A DNA stretch of 64,000 bases, from positions 310,001 through 374,000 of the forward strand of contig NW_020194637.1 in NCBI RefSeq assembly GCF_002865645.1, read 5' to 3'. This stretch comes from Hyaloscypha bicolor E (Eukaryota > Ascomycota > Leotiomycetes > Helotiales > Hyaloscyphaceae). How positions within the stretch are numbered: the first letter of the stretch is position 1; each line of letters begins with the position of its first letter. Shown here in pieces: positions 10,555 to 21,804 of this stretch. Under the pieces are notes generated by a model. It did not search any database. It was not told the origin of the DNA and saw only the letters and a program-made list of their open reading frames with translations. Made by a program: the position numbers and the translations under genes.

Positions 10555-13016
10555 AACTCAGAAAGGTATTTAATTATTTACTTGATCGCAGCGATCTGGC
10601 TGGCTCCTTAACTTATTTTCGCTGCTAATGGATGTGCTGCCCTGCTAGAATTTGAAAACTACAAACAAACTATGCCCCGCGCGCCGCCTCTGACAGCGAA
10701 TGAACGCCCCACGACCACCTCGTCGAGCCGCCCCGTAAAGAATTTGATTTATTTGGGAGGATTTTGGACGTTGTAGAGAATGCACTTGAGCTCCCCTAAT
10801 CCCTCTGCTTTGCTTGCTTGTTTTGCTTGCTTCCATTTCTTTGGGATTAATAGGGTTGCTTGCGCAATGGGGAGGATCGCACTGGACAATAGATAGATTC
10901 GCTAAGAAAGTTCAATTAAAAAAAATGCGTTGTCCACAATATCAGTCCCTCTGGTCAGTTGTGTGTAAGCTATCGAATTGAAATCTTATCGCTCCCAACA
11001 TCACCATTTCCCTCCATTTCCCTCCTGTGTGTTATCAATTGCACATAACACGGCGTCTCTAGCGCGAATCCGTTTGCTCTCCAGTGATTTTGAACCGAAC
11101 AGCCATTGAAAGCCAGAAGCAAAGCCATGAGTCACGGCCCCCAAGTTCAGCGGATTTTCGCACGCGCGAGATCGAAGGCAACTTGCATATGCTCTGCTCT
11201 CCTCTCCTCCATGACGTTGCATCAGACCACGATCTTCTGCGAACTTCTGCAGAGGAGCGGGAATCACAATCTAGAACCTACTTCTTAGCTCTAGGCCTGA
11301 TCACTGAGCGAAATATGCCTAGAGCGTGCGCATGAATTCTGGAATTCTGTCCAATCTAGCTCCTGTGGCTGAGCCGGGGAACTTCCCCGCCCAACGTCTT
11401 CGCCACTTGGCGCCTCATCGTGCGGCATATTAGCACACTCCTGCCCTGCTTCGCGATCATCAATGTTTTCTTTGGGGTTCAATGTCCGCGATGGGTAGGC
11501 ACCCCAAGGGACACGCACCGCGACCCGTTGCTGTATTTCGCAATAATTGGGTCCCTGTTTGATATTCTGCGTCATCGCTGTCGTGCTGAAAGCGCACGCG
11601 GGCGATGCGCGCTGGCCTTCGAAGCTGGGGGTGCGTGCTCCAAGTCTTCGATGACTGAATGAGAGAACTGGGGAGGGGAGGGAGAGATGGTCTGCAGGCG
11701 CCACGAATGAAATGAGCATCATGCAGAAAACTGGTGGAAGCTTGAATAAGCTTATTGAAACTGTTAATCGGTTCATCAAGCGACCCGCTTTAGGGTGCAA
11801 GTTGGGCTGCAGTGTAGAAACTCCGCGCATGAACTTGGAATCTCGAGGGCCGCCCAAGGTCATTATTGAGACGACCTCTCGATGATTTTATGACTCATCT
11901 CAACTTAATCATTGACGATCGTCAAATACGAGACTAGGCTTTTCGTATCGGTCTAGTGGATCAATTGTAAGCATTGTTTTCGGATTGTGCATTTGCATAA
12001 AATATTGTGACTGGGATCACGTGCTACGATATCCGCCACCACCTCATCCAGGCACATTTTCCCTCACGATTTTCGGTGCCTGCGAAGAAAAAAAAATTTC
12101 CACCTTCAGAACAAAAAGTTTGGGTTATCTGTTAAACATTTAACTCAAATATCTAGTTATCCTGCGAAGTTGTTGTCGGATCGTGTAGCACGTGATACTA
12201 CGACCCTGCGCGAAACTTTCGGTCCCGGGCGAGCACGATTGTGTCAATCGAGTCGCCAAGCAGTACAGTACACGTACAGGGGTGGTGAGGTGCTTGCCGT
12301 AGAAGATGACAGGAAGGTTGACGTGAAGACGATGACATCGAAGTTCTTCGAGAAATGATTGGACCTCTTATACCCAACCATGCGCGCTCAGCCAAATTTT
12401 TTCAACGATTGCGAGGTGCGTCCCCCAAAGTCCCCTCGTCTCAAGGTGAAATTTGCAGAAGCAGCAGAATTCACGCAGTGAGAGTCTTCATTTGACGACC
12501 GCTTGTGGGTTTGCAGATTGCACATCCAGCCGATGAAACGTCAACTAACGGTGTGCGATGATCAGGTGGAATGCATGACGCCAAAGAGCCTCCTCCCAAA
12601 TTTGACTCGGAAGAATGATTAAAAGCGGTGTTGATTGTGAGTTGAGGCAGCTTGCAAGCCGGAGCCAGAGATGGAATGTGGAGATGATGGTCGGGCGGCC
12701 AACGGTGCGGGCGGCGAGCCACTGACGGGAACTTCGACGAGAACTTCGAAACTCTGGTCAATGCCGCTGCTCCGACTGCCGGTCAGGAGAGTTTGAGCCA
12801 TCTTCGAACTAACGACAAGACCATGATCTGAGGAAGGCGCAGGAGGCGGAGAGGCAGCACGGCCTTTGACTCTGCCTGCGAGAGGTAGACAATGCAATAA
12901 ACTGGGTGTAGGGTAGGAGTAGACATTGATGTAGCTGTGGAAATATGATGAAGGCGTAGGCTGACATCCCGCCCTATCCTCTGTTTTTCGGAACTTTGGG
13001 AAGGGGCACGAGTCGT
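10555..13016. other. Gene-poor region
   Basis: No frame here has splice or motif support. The longest, 190 codons at 11291-11863 on the minus strand, has a composition more like antisense or noncoding sequence (many Ser/Pro/Arg, no motif). A CT-rich tract and mixed-composition DNA are present. Nothing else stands out. Confidence 0.5.
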
Positions 13017-13314
13017 TAATCGTGCGTCAGGACTTGCACCAAAGCCCCTACATCCCTGCGGGTTTAATGCGTTTCAGCGATACGGTCATTTTGCAATAAC
13101 TTCCACAATTTCACAAAATTCAAAAATTGAAAGAAGCCAAAAATTGTGCAATTATCAGGCGTACCTCTATATAAACTTTTTTTTCAAGATCTTGTATTAC
13201 GTTGCGAAGTTATTAAAAATACTAGTTTTTTTTTGTTAGGGAAAAAAAGTGACCGTATCGCTCGCTAACCCGCAGGGACACAGGGGCAATAGTGCAAGTC
13301 TTGACGCACGATTA
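13017..13314. mobile_element. MITE-like element with about 75-bp inverted repeats
   Basis: The left arm (13018-13093) and right arm (about 13243-13314) are inverted copies sharing TAATCGTGCGTCA, GACTTGCAC, CCCTGCGGGTT and GCGATACGGTCA, with a few substitutions. The AT-rich centre of about 150 bp has no coding capacity. Both ends abut TA, which would fit a Tc1/mariner-type target duplication but is too short to prove it. A foldback element is an alternative. Confidence 0.7.
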
Positions 13315-14582
13315 TTGCGATCTCTCATTTATTTTAACCAAACGCGGCCGCCCTGCGGCGAGGCAGTGGTATAAGAAATATTATAATTTTTAAAAGAATT
13401 AAAAAAAATTTAAAAAATTTACAGGGTAGTTTTTAATTTAATAGTTTATAATATGAGTAATAATTATTTAAGATAACATCTATTTAATTTATATAATTCT
13501 TCATAATGTGATGGCGGAATCAATGCAATGGTCGGGACTCAAAGTTCAGAGAATCTCATGTATTGAAAATGCTAAGCTAGAGAGTAAAGGAGCAGGGGAT
13601 TGCTTCGTCCTTTAGTAGTGCTTTGCCAACCTCTAGCTTACTATAAGTTTAAAAATTAGAGAAATTACGTCTTTTTGGTCATGTTTCTCTCCTTTTCTTC
13701 TTTAACTTTGAATTTTTGATTAAAGGTTTAATAAATTAATAGTCAAGTGGTTAAAGAATTAACGCCCAGGTCATCCATCCCCCTCCGTGAAGATTCCTAC
13801 CCCAGACCGCCATATTCATACAAGTCTTCTCCGTGTTGGCCTGGAAGTTCCCAATCTCAATGGAAGACGACGCTCACTGCCAATTCTTTTCTTGCAGTCT
13901 TTGCCGCGGTCAACATAGCTATCCATGGACACCGCTTATCTGATCGTCCGACGAATGAAATGGAAGATCCCAGATCTCTACTGAGAAGAGGGTATCTACT
14001 GGTATTTCCATAGCTGGAACTTCAGATCCGTTGCCACCTGTTGCATTTGCATCCCCCCTTCGCCACGTAAGTCACCAAAACTGCCAATCTCATGAATGCT
14101 AAATAATAATGTCCCATTTTTGCCATAGCTGGATTTCTACATAGTATGATGGGTACCAAGCACACTCACGGCGCAGATTATAAAATGTTTCAAATGAGCT
14201 TCTTTATTGGATATCCACTTGCGGTCATTACCCCACATCACCATCAATAAGCTCTTCTTCCAAAGGGTCTCGGGCTGGAGCGCAGCTTTGCGGGCTCTGG
14301 TGAAACAACAATTGAGGGCGTGCCAGCAGATGGTTCTATAGAGAAGGAGGCGGAGAAGGCTGATGGTGGTATTTAGTTTTCGTAGTCAGAGATCGAGCAA
14401 CTCAAGGCATCAGGAGAGAATTAATGGGAGAGGCATTCTCCTGTTCCCTAAGTCATTATGAAATTCCAGCTTCAAAACATATATTTTGAGAAACTCCTAG
14501 TCACTACAAGAAACCGCTGAACTGGACATCCAACTCGTAGTCGGCGTTCCAATTGTATTTTTGGAGCAACCGTCAGAGGCCT
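13315..14582. other. Gene-poor, partly AT-rich region
   Basis: 13370-13500 is AT-rich and may be old repeat debris. The 88-codon frame at 13747-14013 has no motif or splice support. Nothing else is recognised. Confidence 0.5.
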
Positions 14583-14608
14583 GGGGGGGGGGGGGGGGGG
14601 GGGGGGGG
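14583..14608 (+). repeat. Homopolymer run of 26 G
   Basis: An uninterrupted G tract lies about 120 bp beyond the stop of the arrestin-like gene (minus strand). It is long enough to form G-quadruplexes and is also a usual place for assembly length error. Confidence 0.95.
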
Positions 14609-14731
14609 AATTCTCAGTCAAATGACAGGGTTGAAAATTAGTTGCAACTTTGGGTTTTTCTTCATTCCCCATTCTTGCCATTCAAATCTGCTACGTCCGC
14701 TTCTTCCCTTGCAGAGCATGGAACACTAGCA

Positions 14732-16089
14732 TTACGAAGTATTACTTCTCGTTGCATCCTCATATCCCGGAAGCTCATCTGGGTCAACCTCCTCTGTGGC
14801 ATTATTTTCTGGCTCGGAAGAAAAGTCATATGTTGGTGGCAAGGGGGCATCGGATTGGGCATCCCCAGAAGAGAAAGATGCAGCTGTACCTGAGAAGATC
14901 TCAATTTGAAATCGGAGAGGGACGAATACAGTTTGTGCCTGGTTAATTTATTGTCAGAAGTATGTCTCATAAGAAAAACGCAACTGGTGAGTTTAAGACA
15001 TACTTGTGCATTCTGTGTGCCTCGGTACCCTAATCCAACTCCTACTTCCAAATCATATGTCCGTCTCAAATTACAAGTCTCAAATGAAGGTTCCACAGTG
15101 CTAGGTAGTAGAAGGCGATCCCAAAGCGTAGAGTCCAACATTGTATCCATTTCCGATGGAGCCCAGATGGGTATAGCTAGACCATCTAGACTTAAGATTG
15201 TCCGAGCATTTGTCTTTACTCGTACTACATCGCTAGCCCGAATCTCTGTAAAATCAAATAGCCGGAGCTGCAGGAATGCCAGGTATAACTGTTCCTCATT
15301 CTCATCTGACTTCCGCAATATTATCCGCAGCGGGATGTTCTGGTCCCAAGTCAGAACTGCCGGACTCGGCAAGCGGGCATCAACTTCCCCTCGTGGGCCG
15401 GCCTGGAATATGTATGGCCTGCGAGCATAGACCTCCTTGGAGGAAGTGAGGATTTTGGGTGGATCCAAAGGGATGAATCTGAAAGGGTGTTCAGATCTTT
15501 TGTTTCCCTTAAATCTCGAGGGGCGGTGGACAGTGACTTTGATGTAGTATCTGATTTCCGCTTGAATACCTAAGCCCGCTAGGGATGGTGGCAGTACTCT
15601 TTTGACATGCCGATATGGTAGATGTGGTCGCCCTTCTTCTTCCCAAAAAGCTCCCGGGTCGTAGTTCGGACGATTTTCACGAGATGGCAAGTGCGAACAG
15701 CCGTTCTCAAGTGGGATTTTGAACTTGAAGGGGTATTCGTGCTGGCCAGCTCTCAAGGTATAAACAGGATCTGTCGTCTTTCCACCTCCTGCAGTCGAAT
15801 TTTGGTTTGGAAATACTTGACTGACTTCATATAAAATCTTGTGCTTCTCCGTTGCCACCCCTTGCCGTTGAAACCCAGCCCGTTGATCATTTTTGGTTAC
15901 TAGTGCGCTGCTCGGATAACGACCCGTTCCTTGTGCCCTTTCAATGGCCGACTTGCTCTCTCCTTCTAGCTTGACCACGACTGCAGATACACTTTCGTCA
16001 TGGCCAAGGCTCAACACTATGCGCCCGTTAATGAAGTCAAGATTTGTGTACGAGCTCTTGTTGTCGTCGAGTTGAATTTGGACAGACAT
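14732..16089 (-). CDS. Arrestin-related trafficking adaptor with PPxY motif
   Basis: Exons are 16089-15004 and 14938-14732, joined through a 65-nt intron (GTATGT donor, AACCAG acceptor), giving 430 aa. The N-terminal half has the arrestin-N beta-sandwich pattern (MSVQIQLDD..., hydrophobic strands, YPFKFKIPLENG near 120). The second half resembles arrestin-C. After splicing, the tail carries PPTY (residues 396-399) and LPGY (418-421), the WW-domain ligands by which alpha-arrestins recruit Rsp5/NEDD4-type ubiquitin ligases. The expected role is to direct ubiquitination and endocytosis of plasma-membrane transporters. Reading straight through the intron would give a different, Met/Pro-rich tail without these motifs, so the splice matters for function. 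The family call is strong; the cargo is unknown. Confidence 0.85.
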
Positions 16090-16547
16090 CGAGAGAGAGG
16101 GGCGACTGAACTCCTCTAATAAAGACCATCAGAATGTTGGGCTGTGAAGGAGTTACTCTTGCGTGTGGCGAACCTTGCCTCTCAACAAGTCATCATACAC
16201 TAGGAGTTGAGTTGACGCAGATGCTTGGCGACAGAACTTGGTGTCAGGGGAGGTTTTAAAAGCTTGCTATTTCATCGTTGCCTAGACTACCCACCAATTA
16301 CAATACCCAGCCTCGTTACACAGGAAATTACCCCGCAGCATTGTTTCTAAAACGCTATTGGTGTACGCCACAGTCGTCACATCACATCTGGGGATTCTGC
16401 CTCTGCTATCTCTGATCCTCGCGGGGATTTACTGAAGTAAGTGGTTGAGTGGAAACGGGAAAGAAATGCCTTTCTTGGTTGTAATTGATATCAAGCTGCA
16501 GAAAAAAAAAATCGTGGACAACCCTGGAAGATATCCCTATCATACAC
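16090..16547. other. Intergenic region upstream of the arrestin-like gene
   Basis: This is the promoter side of the arrestin-like gene and the 3' side of the DUF2235 gene, both on the minus strand. No repeat or other gene is seen. Confidence 0.6.
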
Positions 16548-18005
16548 CTACAGACGGAGCCTCCTCTTCAAATCCCAGGTATCATAGGTTCTACTGGGGT
16601 ATCTCTTCCTCTCATCCTCCACTTTGATTCCCGTTGTGTTAGGAATACCTGCAAGCTCCTGTATTGACATTCTACCCGAAATTTCCGGATCTGGTGCTCG
16701 GTAATCATACACATCCGCATCATGCTCTGGAATATGTCTGTCCCTAAGTGCGAACAATAGCTCGTAGATGGCGTTGACATGGCTTCCCACTCCCGGAAGA
16801 TTTCTCCAAACCTCCAGTCCAAGCTTCCCCAGTGGTGCGTACTCGACAATATGATTGTACACGTCCCCATCCCCGATTTTTCTGTCGTTAGAGAGGATTC
16901 TGTCTATAATATCCCTCTTTTCGAAACTCTCTATGACCAGGGAATTGGCGTCGTGCCTCTTGATGGATTCTAGCATCCACTTCAAAACGAGGTCGGCGAG
17001 GACGTGATTGGGTTCAATGACCTTGCTTACGAGTCCAATTTTTGCAAGTAAGCTTTCCGCTAACGAGACACCGACGCCATCTCGAAAGAATTTGAAGCGC
17101 TGGCGTCCAAGATCGTAGTGTGTTCCCGGGAACCACTTCTGGTGGATATTCCACTTCTGTCTATCCCCCCACTTCCTCTTCGTCGAGTCACGCCCAGCAA
17201 GACAAGGCTCGAACACATACATCCGATCATGCAGAGAAGTGGCTTGATAAACATGCTCGACGACGGATGAAACGTTCTGGTCGTAGAAGCCGGGCCATTC
17301 CAACCCTACACCACCGGTGAACGAGGGCATACCGAGGGAACCGACTGTGTCGAATAGACCCATGAATCGGATAGGCTCTCTGGTGACCTTCTGCTCATTT
17401 GCAGAATTATTAGTGGTGGACACAACTGATGCCTCATCGTCATCGTCATCCCCGATTTGAGGCCAGGAGACACCTTTTCGAAAAGCTTTCGATTGCGCGG
17501 AGTCGGGCTCATCAATCTTGTATCTCGAACGGTAGATCCTGTATACCTCTCGGCAAAGAAGGTCTATCTCGGTCTCAGAGAGGTTGTCGCGTTTGATAAT
17601 ACCACAATTGTTAATCATTCCGGCCACGCAACGGATAGTGTATGCTCCACGACTGAGACCAAACATCCAGATCTCATATTCTCCACCCACGTAATTGTCT
17701 ACAATGTATCTGTACGCACCGATACATTGTTCTGCGATGTCTTGGGCTGTTATGCCATTGAAGACATAGTCCAAGAATGTGCTCCCCAGTCCAACACCGT
17801 GGATGTAGCGACCTTTTTTCCCTTTCATAGCTGGATTCGATTGAGAGATGAAATGGACATCATCCTTGTCGTTATCAGCTTGCGTCTTGAAGTCGATTCC
17901 AATCATTTTTGCCAGCTCGTAGATATTAGTCTCTGTGGAAGTCTCGCGACCACACCAGGTGCCATCGCAAAGGAGAATGAGAGGCTTGAGTTGAGGAGAG
18001 GACAT
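16548..18005 (-). CDS. DUF2235 (Tle1-like alpha/beta hydrolase) protein, 485 aa
   Basis: A single uninterrupted frame. The start at 18005 is chosen because MSSPQLKPLILLCDGTW begins directly with the first family strand; 38 further codons upstream lack an ATG. Family marks are CDGTW (residues 13-17), the nucleophile elbow GLSRGAYTIR (Ser118), GLFDTVGS (216-223) and WFPGTHYDLG (291-300). These give Ser, Asp and His of a likely catalytic triad. Bacterial relatives include type VI secretion phospholipases, but most fungal members are uncharacterised, so lipase activity here is inference. An acidic Asp-rich loop lies at 186-191. There is no signal peptide, so it is probably cytosolic. Confidence 0.88.
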   Translation of the reverse strand: MSSPQLKPLILLCDGTWCGRETSTETNIYELAKMIGIDFKTQADNDKDDVHFISQSNPAMKGKKGRYIHGVGLGSTFLDYVFNGITAQDIAEQCIGAYRYIVDNYVGGEYEIWMFGLSRGAYTIRCVAGMINNCGIIKRDNLSETEIDLLCREVYRIYRSRYKIDEPDSAQSKAFRKGVSWPQIGDDDDDEASVVSTTNNSANEQKVTREPIRFMGLFDTVGSLGMPSFTGGVGLEWPGFYDQNVSSVVEHVYQATSLHDRMYVFEPCLAGRDSTKRKWGDRQKWNIHQKWFPGTHYDLGRQRFKFFRDGVGVSLAESLLAKIGLVSKVIEPNHVLADLVLKWMLESIKRHDANSLVIESFEKRDIIDRILSNDRKIGDGDVYNHIVEYAPLGKLGLEVWRNLPGVGSHVNAIYELLFALRDRHIPEHDADVYDYRAPDPEISGRMSIQELAGIPNTTGIKVEDERKRYPSRTYDTWDLKRRLRL

Positions 18006-19147
18006 GTTGTCGAAAAAAAACAGGCTGACTTGTCTGCAGAGAGTAATATTTATAGTAAAAGCTGCTTCGGCGAGAAGACGGCGGGAAGGAGGTGGAAAGT
18101 ATGGAAGCGAGAGTAGCAAATGGTCAGATGAGCAAGGACAATATATAGTCTGGTGAATGGCAGCAGCAGAAGGACATTCATGTGCCTTGACTCATATTCA
18201 GCCACGAAACCCAACCATTCAACAAAAGGGTGGGGCGACGCGCGGTGGTGGCTTTTACACAAGACATGAAGGCTGTTGCACAGAAATATAAGTGGTCTCG
18301 TGCTGGATTGAGGCGGCTTGGTTTGCTCAAACCTCGCCCAACCACAACATGTTTCCTAGACACTCTAAACAGCCACTTCGCTAACTCGAGTTCACCACCT
18401 GAAAACCTGAACTTAATTAGAATTTGCTGAAAATTGAAACAACAAGTGCCTGGTGCGTTCACAAATTTTGTCCATTTCTCCTGATCCCAGCAACTTTCTC
18501 ACGTGGGACTAGTTTGGGTCATGCCTTTATTAATTGTTACTTAGCAACTTTGAATACAGGAGGGAACTCCCCTGGAATTGGATTCTGTGTCACTAACGGA
18601 TCTACAATCGGGCAGATGCCATTTTTGAATGTTTCGGTGGACCAGGTACTTCGGAGTATTGATATTTTGTTACCCAAAACAGGCTTCTTTCTTTCTTTAC
18701 TCTATTGTTATCTTACTTAATTAGGCCTAGTTAAATATTAATAATATCATTTTTATTCTATATTGCTCTTAGTGTAACAGATAGGAGCCCAGAGAAATGT
18801 CTCACGCAAAAGACCGCTTTTCTGGCAGTGAGAAGTTTAATTCTATTGTTGAAAAAGACATCCTCGCTGAAGAGAGAACAACCCACAACTGTCTCATGTA
18901 GAAGAAAAATATGATTTATCAGACTTTTAATAGGGGTAAAGAAGCAGTGGCTTGTTCTTTTGACACCAGAAAGACAGATAGAAACAGCGGCCTACATCTT
19001 CAGCGTCAACTGAGTTAAAGATCCTCGTACGTGAATAATGTAGCTTTCTTGCTTCCGCATCTTGAGCCACTACTTTATCACTATGCCGTAGAATAGGGTA
19101 ACCGCCGTCGACTCGGCAGATAATGAGATGAACCTTATAGCCAGTCT
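18006..19147. other. Intergenic region, no gene seen
   Basis: The 1.1 kb between the DUF2235 gene and the 3' end of the transporter pseudogene (both minus strand) has only short frames. 18480-18960 is moderately AT-rich. The region just above 18005 is the DUF2235 promoter. Confidence 0.5.
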
Positions 19148-20535
19148 TTAGGAATTGTAAGGAGAGGTGTCCCTAACAATATATACCTCGGCAACAAGAA
19201 CAGCAGAACTGATTGCCATTGCGAAGACAATAATAGGAAGATTCACTCGCGCAAAATCAAGACGTCGGACCCAGATCCCTTGCTTAGCAAGCACATCACG
19301 CCACATAATGCCAGTCAGCGATGCACCGAAGGTCAGACTAAAGGCCCCGTAGTTCACACCAAGCGCCATGCTATATACTGTTGCCCAGAACGTTCTGTCG
19401 CTGATAGGGATTCCGTTCTTTTGGTGGATTTCTTGCCACGCTTGGACGACGCAGGATAGCGGAATGCTGGCACCAATATTTGTGCCTGCAAACTACACGG
19501 TTGTAGCAGGTTAGCCAGTGACCTTCAATAATTGGTCTAGATATAGAAACTCACGTTGCACAGAATTGTAGACAGGAGACCCATGCCAAAAATGCTACCA
19601 ACAGTCCCTGTTTTGTTTACCCAATGGTCCCATCCGTGAGCAAAGACGGGAACCCAACCCTTATGGACTAAAGCTTGTACGAGGACAAACATAGAGAATG
19701 CAAAGGGCACAAGTGCAAAAGGGAGGTTCGCTAATGCAACAGTAGCAGTAGGGAAGGTCATCTGGGACCAAAGATACGCATCTGCAACCAGTGAGGTGAG
19801 CGTTGGCCGATGCCGATCATTCCTGGGCTGATCCTCAGTGAAATTATTCTCAGCGTCCAGATCGCTCTTCTTCTCGCCCCCTCGGCTCGATTTTATTACT
19901 GGACGGCGTTGTGATGAATAGATAGAGTCCGTGTGGCCCAAAACCTGCTGCATCTCCTTCGCCCCGCTCGATAGTGTGTCTGGCAGTTCCTGCGGCGGTC
20001 CATTTTGAAGGTCTGAGGTAGCCAATGTACGCTTATTCTCCAGCTCAGTTATCTGACTCCTTGGTTCTCGATCGTTCTGCGGTTGGTCTCCCCGCATTAT
20101 ACTAAAAGGTTCAAGTCGATAGTTTATTACAAGAGTCAGGCAGTTCGCCTTCTCGGAAGCGGGAGGCGCTTGAGTAGCGCTTGGCAGTAACGTTGGAAAA
20201 GTCGAAGACGTATTAGTACTGCCAATCACTTGTGTGATCTCGTCTGTGTCCCCAATGTTATCGTGACCACTAATTGCGCCGTTTTGGCTCTGAAATTGAC
20301 CCGGTGCCGAACTGGCGGGCTCTAGAGAAGAGATACACTGTTCGTCTTTGAGCTTTAGGCCAGCTCTCTCCTCTTCCTCCATCTCTCTGACCACTCGTTC
20401 TGCTCGAGTACGTTCAGCTCGAGCAAGCTCAGACTCGTGTAATGCCTTACGAGCGATCTCACGGGTTTCAAGCCGGTGATACCATCCAAATGCAAGGTCC
20501 CAGAAGAACATGACGAATGCAGCTGGCAATGCCAC

Positions 20536-20538
20536 CTA
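20536..20538 (-). other. In-frame TAG in the transporter reading frame
   Basis: The frame runs without shift from HSDY through TAG into VALPAAFVMFFWD. The stop falls where relatives would be expected to have Trp. TGG to TAG here is CCA to CTA on the plus strand, a C to T change in a CpA context as RIP makes. A 36-nt intron (GTTTAC...TACTAG) that removes it is conceivable but very short. Confidence 0.6.
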
Positions 20539-21212
20539 GTAATCGGAATGTCCACCGCGGGTTAAGTAAACAGCGTTAAGAACCAGAAGGATAATAACTG
20601 TCGAGACCATGACGATGGCTCCGAACGCTGCACTTCTTTTATCTAGATAAGGATTTAGAATTTCTTCCATGGAAAGTGTCCCCTTGGATTCATCGAGATG
20701 GTCTTCAAGTTCACCGACTCTTATTCTGGGAACGGGGAGATTGACATTTCGGGGGGGCTTAGCTCTCGCTTCATAAGGGATCTCATGTAGCTTAATCGAA
20801 AGAGGGATCAGCGATTCGTCCGCAAAAACGATATACAACAAGATAGGAAGCAGTAGTATGGCCATAGCAAGAACGGGGAGTACCATGTTGGCGGTGTAAG
20901 TAACGAACTTGATATTGAAAGCTCCGGCGAGTACAAGGTTGGCCGGATTAGAAGTGACAAGGAGTGCGGTAGCAATATTAGCTACGGCGAACTGGGTATG
21001 TATCCATGCTCTTGGATGTACAATGTTGGACGCTATCCGGTTCATGTATGACAGGAACAATACCATAATGGGGTCGTTTCCAATAAAAATGCCTATGCCA
21101 AAGAAACAAGGATAGAGATATGCGTATAATCGATGCCCAACCGATCCTGCCCTTTGGAGCACTTTAAATACTAAGTATTTAATTAGACCGGATGCTTCCA
21201 GAGAGTTGGCGA

Positions 21213-21804
21213 CAGTGTGTCAAAGGAATACTCAAACTACTTAAGTTACTTAAGTATATACTCATTGAGTATTGAGTAGAGTATAAGTAGCCCCTCTATG
21301 ACTAAGCTTAAGTAGAGTAGAGTAGACTACTTAAGTAGTTTAACTACTCATCACGTGGTTTATTTTATTAAATATCTCTTTTTATGTTATAAATACTATT
21401 TAATTCTTTTCTTTATTATCTTTCTCTACCTTTATTATCTTTTGTACTACTTAAAATTCCTCTAATACTACTTATTATACTAGTAAAAATTTATATAGTA
21501 ATCACGTGTTATTTTATATATGTGACTTCTAAATAATAAATCAAAGAGAAAAGAAATACATGGGGATTATTTTGACTTCTACTTACTCTTAGATATAATA
21601 TAACCTTTTAAAGTAAATTTAAAGCTAATAAATAAGTCGGGGGACTCCCTTATAAGGATATGTGCTTGCACGTGACTCACTACTTAAGTCACTTAAGTAT
21701 ATACTCAATGAGTATTGAGTAGAGTATAAGTAGGACATATTTTGGCTGAGTAGAGTATGAGTAGGACCCACTACTCTACTCTACTCTACTCATTTGACAC
21801 ACTG
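21213..21804. mobile_element. hAT-type MITE, 592 bp, 8-bp target duplication
   Basis: The ends are inverted: CAGTGTGTCAAA at the left and TTTGACACACTG at the right. GTTGGCGA flanks the element on both sides (21205-21212 and 21805-21812), the 8-bp duplication and CA(x)TG end typical of hAT transposons. The interior is AT-rich and noncoding. Subterminal direct repeats of about 50 bp (from ACTTAAGTATATACTC, near 21248 and 21689) and many GAGTAGAGTA motifs could bind transposase. No transposase gene is in the window, so it is non-autonomous. Confidence 0.92.

Noticed and set aside
11291..11863. 190-codon minus-strand frame as a gene
   Set aside because: No domain, no splice pattern, biased Ser/Pro/Arg composition and no sensible promoter; kept only as part of the gene-poor region.
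13747..14013. 88-codon frame as a gene
   Set aside because: No motif, no upstream promoter signs and composition like the surrounding noncoding DNA.
14662..16089. Single-exon 475-aa arrestin-like frame
   Set aside because: The last 114 codons are intron plus out-of-frame tail; splicing at 15003/14939 restores the PPTY and LPGY motifs.
18006..18119. 38-residue N-terminal extension of the DUF2235 protein
   Set aside because: It lacks an ATG and precedes the normal start MSSPQLKPLILLCDGTW.
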